From Fragilariopsis cylindrus CCMP1102 (lineage: Eukaryota > Bacillariophyta > Bacillariophyceae > Bacillariales > Bacillariaceae), in the NCBI GenBank assembly GCA_900095095.1, contig FMBT01000370.1:124001-188000 (forward strand): a stretch of 64,000 nt of DNA, written 5' to 3'. Under the pieces are notes generated by a model. That model ran no database searches and was not told where the DNA came from. It saw nothing but the letters and a program-made list of their open reading frames with translations. Below are positions 59,473 through 64,000 of the stretch, one piece after another (position 1 is the stretch's first letter; every line of letters begins with the position of its first letter). The position numbers and the translations under genes are program-made.

Positions 59473-59995
59473 TTATGCAATCCTATAAATTAGATGATAA
59501 CCACTATCTGTACTGACAATTCCACTCATCCCATCAACTTGAAGTGCAAATGCAGCATCCTCAAATGGTTTTTGCATCATACCAGGTCCAAAGAAACCTA
59601 AATCACCATTGTTCTTGTAGGAACTACAATCGGATCGTTCTTTTGCATAGTTTGGGAATACTTCCACAATCCCTTCCTTCAAGATTTTACTTTCATATTT
59701 TTGTAATTCAATCATAGCATACTCAGGACTTAACGTAATTTGTGCATTTGTTCGACGTGATAAAGGATTACGACTGTGTGTGTGTATGTATGTATGTGTG
59801 TGTGCGTGTTCAGAAATTTGGAGAGAGCAAACCATCAAACAATGATTAGGATTGTATGTGTATCCAGACGCGTATAATAAGAAAGCAAACAAACGAACAA
59901 TCTGAAATTATATTATCTTCTCTTTGAAAAAGGAAAAACAAGACTTACCTCCCAGTGTGCTTGATAAGTAGATGTGCACAACGAACTTGCGACAT
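59473..59995 (-). CDS. Pin1-type parvulin peptidyl-prolyl isomerase (no WW domain)
   Basis: Exons 59995-59949 and 59773-59473 (175-bp intron with a GT/GTAT microsatellite, phase 2) give 115 residues. The start is MSQVRCAHLLIKHTGS, joined to RNPLSRRTNAQITLSPE. The core carries the parvulin signature: AKERSDCSSYKNNGDLGFFG (active-site Cys in SDCSS), GMMQKPFEDAAFALQVDGMS and TDSGYHLIYRI at the C-terminus (His). Pin1 enzymes isomerise pSer/pThr-Pro bonds; this single-domain form lacks the phosphopeptide-binding WW domain, as in plant PIN1At, and lacks a targeting peptide, so nuclear or cytosolic. The splice join restores the canonical order, supporting it. Confidence 0.93.
59775..59811. repeat. 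GT/GTAT microsatellite in Pin1 intron
   Basis: A GTGTGT run with GTAT units and a single interruption. Confidence 0.9.
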
Positions 59996-60991
59996 GATTT
60001 TTTAATAACTTCTTTGGATGTTGTATTATGTTAACGAACACGCAAACGATGACGACTATGATGATGATGATGATGATGATGAGAATGATAACGATAACGA
60101 TAAATAATTAGTGCTACTGTATGGTGTTATGGTAGGCAAGGTACTTCAAGTAGGTGTGTACACTTTAGTACAGTCTGCGCTCGATAAGAAATACACTCCC
60201 AATTTTCGGACTTGGTGTGTTTCTTATGGAGAGTGTGTTTCTTAATTCTAAAGGGTTTAACGCTAAAGCAGTGGACTATTTAACCGATCTGGTGTATTTC
60301 TTATAGAGCGTGTATTTCTTAAATGTGTATTTCTTATCGAGCGCATACTGTAGTGTTCAGTGTCGATAACTTCCAAAATTTAGAGCTCCCCGCGCCAAAA
60401 TAATTTAATTTTGAATTGTGAATTGTGCAGTGCAGTACAGTACAGTACAGTACAGTCTTACGTAAAAGTATACGGGATTCGATCCAATAAGCAAAACTCA
60501 AAAAACAATAATATTTATACAATGATGGTATCTTTTGGAGGCCTTTGAACTTTCATTTTCTTCGAGGAAAACCACAAAAAGAAACTGAAATAACCAAGCT
60601 ACTGCTAGTATCCATATTCGAATAACATAGGCTAATAACAAAGAGGGAAATAGCTGCGTCAAAAATTTCCGTTTAATAGATGTAAATAAAACCATGTATT
60701 CTTTTTCTTCCGACGAACCCCTTTGCCGTGACCGTCTAAAGTCGATGTAAATAAAACCGTGTTTTTCCCCCGACGAACTCCTTTGCCGTGACGGTAAGCG
60801 TGACGGCCGGCCGTCACAAACTGTCACTATGCACCTCTTTCACTTAGTTGTTTCCAATACAATCTCTACTCGCATAAATTTTATTGTGTTGCGAAAAAAT
60901 CTGAACAAACCCAAACTGCCTCAATATCTACAGTAAAAAACATCAGAGAACAAACCCACACTGCCGAATTGTTTACAATACCAACCTCACT
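59996..60991. other. intergenic region containing a MITE
   Basis: About 1 kb without a supported gene. Holds an ATG microsatellite near 60058-60081, the MITE at 60171-60350, and CAGTACAGTACAGTACAGTA near 60433-60455. Confidence 0.6.
60171..60350. mobile_element. MITE, Tc1/mariner (pogo-like) type
   Basis: A 180-bp element flanked by TA on both sides (60169-60170 and 60351-60352), the target duplication of the Tc1/mariner superfamily. Its 26-bp terminal inverted repeats begin CAGTNTGCGCTCGATAAG and differ at one position. Inside, further copies of GTGTATTTCTTAT occur, so the ends have been partly duplicated. It has no coding capacity and would depend on a transposase elsewhere in the genome. 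Confidence 0.85.
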
Positions 60992-62316
60992 ATGAAAGCT
61001 AAATCGATTTCCATGACACCAGCAGCAGTGCGGAAACGAAAAAGTCGATTGAATCCGGATGTAAGAGAACGTGATAAAGAATATGATAGAAGTCGAAACC
61101 AGAATCGCATTGAAACAAGAATGCCTCCCGGTATTCCCTCTGTTGCTGCACCTCATGCTGAATCGCAGAACGAACGTACCGACACAAACAATCACTCCCT
61201 AGAACTCGCCAAGTTATCGCAGAAAATAGTTGAGAAAACAGTTGAACACAACGCCAAGTTATCGCAGAAAACAGTTGAACACAACAGTAAAGTTGCTAGT
61301 CAAGGATTGAAAAACATCAATAATGTGATTAGACGTGGAGATCCAAGCAGAAATAGCGGGGACACTGTAGAAAGCGACTCCAATACTGAACCCTCTCTGT
61401 GTGAGGAAAACGTCGCGGAAAGATATGGTGTTTCGGTCAAATCGTCGCACGACGGGTATTTAGACGATAGCATTTCTGACCAAAACGATGATCGTAATGC
61501 ACTTGGCGATGAACAGGAACGACAAGAAAAGGAAGGGCCCAGACTCGAACGTACCGAAAGAGAGGAGGAGGAGGAGGAGGAGGAGGAGGAGGAAAGCCTC
61601 GATATGAATCGTCCTGTTGAATGGGAACAGCACGATAGCGCAATTCATAACGACAACGACGACGACGAATTTATTTCCTCAAATGAAGACAACCAAGATT
61701 TATCTTTGACAGAGCACGCTCATGCTAGAGGCTTTGAACGTGGAATCCATCGAAGTGTTATGATCGACGTTCGGAAAAATGGGAAATTGGTGACCACCCC
61801 TGACCCGGAGTATCCGAATACGGTTAAGTACATCTACGATGGAAAAGTTTTGGTGGTTGACAAGGCTACCCAAACAAGAGCCGCTACTGTATGGCACATG
61901 GATAAATCGAGAGACATGTATGGCTTAAAACCTCCTAAACCTCAATGTTGCAGCTCAGAAAATGAACCTTCCGTTCGATATTGGGCTGATATGGAAGCTT
62001 ACAATATTGGCCGAGTCGCCTATAAGAATTTACTACTCCATGTAGATATCGAATACTATAGAGGAAAGCACCGTAATGCACAAAATGATTTTTACTACGA
62101 AAAGAATCGAGCCGAAGATTACAAGTCGAAGTTCCTTGCCGTTCGATCACAACTTTTGCAGAATGGAAATGAAAAAGCGAATGAGCCACGAAAGCGTCGT
62201 CGGGATAGCGGGGAGAATGGATATTTGAACGAACCACGAAAGCGTCGTCGGATAGCGGAGAGAATGAATATTTGAACGAACCACGAAATTGTCGTCGGGA
62301 TAGCCGCGGATATTGA
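60992..62316 (+). CDS. hypothetical protein with C-terminal 16-aa repeats
   Basis: The frame from ATG 60992 runs to 62275, or to 62316 if one missing G near 62253 is allowed (442 codons). The N-terminus, SMTPAAVRKRKSRLNPD, is strongly basic. A short repeated helix (AKLSQKTVEHN) follows, then poly-Glu (about residue 190), a central folded-looking part (RGIHRSVMIDVRKNGKLVTT, VKYIYDGKVLVVDKATQ, YYRGKHRNAQNDFYYEKNRA), and a C-terminus made of 16-residue units (NEPRKRRRDSGENGYL) repeated about three times. Copy two of the repeat has GG where the others have GGG, so frame loss there is the likely cause of the early stop. No family is recognised; the basic ends suggest a nucleic-acid or nuclear role. 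Confidence 0.7.
62180..62316. repeat. 48-bp coding tandem repeat
   Basis: About three copies of a unit containing GAACGAACCACGAAAGCGTC and GTCGGGATAGCGG, in frame with the host protein. The second copy lacks one G and the third has several substitutions. Confidence 0.9.
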
Positions 62317-62956
62317 ATATATCGCAGAACGTTGATCTAATCTAAAAATCGTAGAGGTAATCCGTTGGAGACAGGCTCTCCTTGGTACGAATAGAACAAT
62401 AGCCGAGAGATACGACGTCATTGAAAAGAGAGAGATAGAGAGAGAGAAAGAGAGAGAGAAACTAACACAGTTATAATTGTCGGTGTCATTTAAGAGCCAA
62501 ACAAACTGAATATTAGAAGTGAAAAGAATATTAAAAGCCTTAGTATAAATATATATAAATTAAAAATGGTCGCAACAAGAGTTAAACGGACGATTGTTAG
62601 CCTTCAATAAGTAGATCTTCACTTCCCAATAGCTTGCTAGTAGATTTGAAATTCATGACTAGGTAAAAATAATAATATCATATACTTGAAGTAAAAACAA
62701 GGATACGTCACGGTCGTACTCAATAATTTAAACATTCGATTTCGAGCACGACATGCTCATGACATAGATATAATCATAGTAGTGCTGCAATGATATGCAT
62801 ATTCAAAGATGACGTCGAGAAAGCATCTAGCCAAGGCACGCACCCGATGGCTTAGGAATTGAAGGACGAGAAATGAAGCGAAGCGTTCAACAAGTAATTA
62901 AAAATAGATATATGCCAGGTAGGTAAGACAACAGCATACAAATATTATATTATATC
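62317..62956. other. convergent intergenic region
   Basis: About 0.64 kb with a purine-rich GAGAGAGATAGAGAGAGAGA run at about 62424-62458. No supported gene. Confidence 0.55.
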
Positions 62957-63547
62957 CTATAGTAATTGATCTCCCTCTCCGCCAAACTTATCATCCATTA
63001 CATCAAGTATTTCAGAAAATGGATGAAAGAAATGACTCTTATTTGGTAATTCTGAATATTCAAAATTATCACCCTTCATTTTATCAGCAATATATCTTGC
63101 CTCTATAACAGGAATCAAATGATCATCTGTACCATGAAATAAATGTATCATATCAGCACCGTTTTTCATTTTTGTCCAGTCCCATGATCGATTAAAGTAT
63201 TCACTCAATCGTTCACCTTCATCACCTAAATCGGTATGTGCAGCAGCAACAAGAATAACACCCTTCAATGGTCCATTGAGTTTTTTCTTTTCTTCTCCAT
63301 TATATTCAAGAAGACGCATTGCTAATGCTGCACCAGTAGAATGTCCAATTACCACAGTATCTTGATCTAATCCAATTTTATCAACAAGAAATGGCAACCA
63401 AACAGATTCACGACATTTTGGTTGATCTGGAAAATTCCTTAATATACATTCAGTAACATATTTTCTTTTAATTATTTCATCTGCAAACCATTGATACCAA
63501 TTTGAATGAATATCACAACCCATTCCAGGACATATTACTACTCTCAT
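62957..63547 (-). CDS. RBBP9/YdeN-like serine hydrolase
   Basis: A 196-residue single-domain alpha/beta hydrolase with the full RBBP9 order: MRVVICPGMGCDIHSNWYQW at the start, CRESVWLPFLVDKIGLDQDT, the nucleophile elbow VVIGHSTGAALAMR (Ser70), VILVAAAHTDLGDEGERLSE, the acid in HLFHGTDDHLIPV (Asp141 or 142) and the base in NKSHFFHPF (His172). RBBP9 relatives are intracellular hydrolases that cleave small ester or amide substrates; the physiological substrate is unknown. No targeting signal is seen, so cytosolic or nuclear. Length is normal for the family and the catalytic triad looks complete. Confidence 0.93.
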   Translation of the reverse strand: MRVVICPGMGCDIHSNWYQWFADEIIKRKYVTECILRNFPDQPKCRESVWLPFLVDKIGLDQDTVVIGHSTGAALAMRLLEYNGEEKKKLNGPLKGVILVAAAHTDLGDEGERLSEYFNRSWDWTKMKNGADMIHLFHGTDDHLIPVIEARYIADKMKGDNFEYSELPNKSHFFHPFSEILDVMDDKFGGEGDQLL

Positions 63548-64000
63548 ACTAATAATGTGGGCACTTCTTGGTATGGTGTGGTGTGTGGTTACTTGTATTG
63601 AGATCGAGGACGAGGTTGCAAGTAGTCGTATTAAAAAGTATGTGACATTATACTTGCCATGTGAAATCTACGAAATCCAAAAGAAAGAAAAAAGATATCG
63701 TCGGATCGATGTTGATGGCTGTTGGAGCTAACTTAGCTTCTAACTTCCTATCGCGTTACTAATTCTAGTAAATCTTCGAGACGTGAGATCGTTGGCGAGA
63801 GCAAGCACCACGAAGAAGAAGATTTTTTTGCACGATGAAAATCATTCTCTGCTACATACTAGAAGTACGTTCACAAAAACTGTTAGCCAAAATGAAAAAG
63901 ATCGTATGAAATCCACGACGATGGAAGCATCATAGCACTACTTTCTTACTATTATTCTTGCCAAGATTAGCAATTGTATCATGCACCACCGGCGGACTTA
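63548..64000. other. end of window, no gene seen
   Basis: About 450 bp upstream of the hydrolase gene; likely contains its promoter. No feature recognised. Confidence 0.5.

Noticed and set aside
1-64000. Virus-like or LTR elements
   Set aside because: No reverse transcriptase, integrase, capsid or long terminal repeat pattern was recognised.

Overview
This is nuclear DNA of a photosynthetic eukaryote with a red-algal-type secondary plastid, most likely a diatom (Bacillariophyta). Three things point there. Genes are short and carry few, small GT-AG introns (most placed here are 100-260 bp). Several proteins begin with a signal peptide followed by an aromatic residue in an ASAFAP-like context (SHAFVPAS in the protein at 44554, GVRAFS in valyl-tRNA synthetase, SSSSFFGRR in an HSP70). 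One HSP70 has a cytosolic-type tail but an N-terminal signal. The genus cannot be read from the sequence. No intact virus-like element, rRNA operon, tRNA or CRISPR was recognised.

Layout. 1.9-13 kb: a Ser/Thr-rich protein of unknown function, a beta-ketoacyl-ACP synthase, an isopenicillin-N-synthase-like dioxygenase, a two-pass membrane protein with a beta-propeller, and a possible small protein. 13-24 kb: a secreted Gly/Tyr-rich surface protein, aconitase X, a possible plastid protein, a YIPF Golgi protein, mitochondrial cysteine desulfurase NFS1 and a DUF218 membrane protein with a 13-nt microexon. 24-37 kb: a long-chain acyl-CoA synthetase, a basic low-complexity protein, a gene-poor stretch with tandem duplications, valyl-tRNA synthetase and a secreted 2-oxoglutarate oxygenase. 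37-51 kb: an HSPA13/STCH-like chaperone, a DUF1769-PH-DUF547 protein, a small plastid protein, splicing factor SF3B2 and a signal-peptide HSP70 whose second intron holds a duplicated conserved block. 51-54 kb: a repeat-rich gene desert with one 5S rRNA gene. 54-64 kb: an L-galactose-dehydrogenase-like aldo-keto reductase, a polyQ coiled-coil protein, a Pin1-type parvulin, a mariner-like MITE, a repeat-containing hypothetical protein and an RBBP9-like hydrolase.

Genes mostly alternate strand, so many neighbours share a divergent 0.4-0.7 kb promoter region. There is no operon logic; the content is mainly housekeeping (lipid activation, Fe-S supply, tRNA charging, splicing, protein folding, vesicle traffic). 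The most unusual features are the duplicated, perfectly conserved intronic block in the HSP70 gene, the fused aconitase X with an 11-nt frame-breaking insertion, the 13-nt microexon, and a recurring pattern of one-base frame breaks in conserved genes (five in SF3B2 alone). That last pattern looks more like consensus indels in the assembly than decay.
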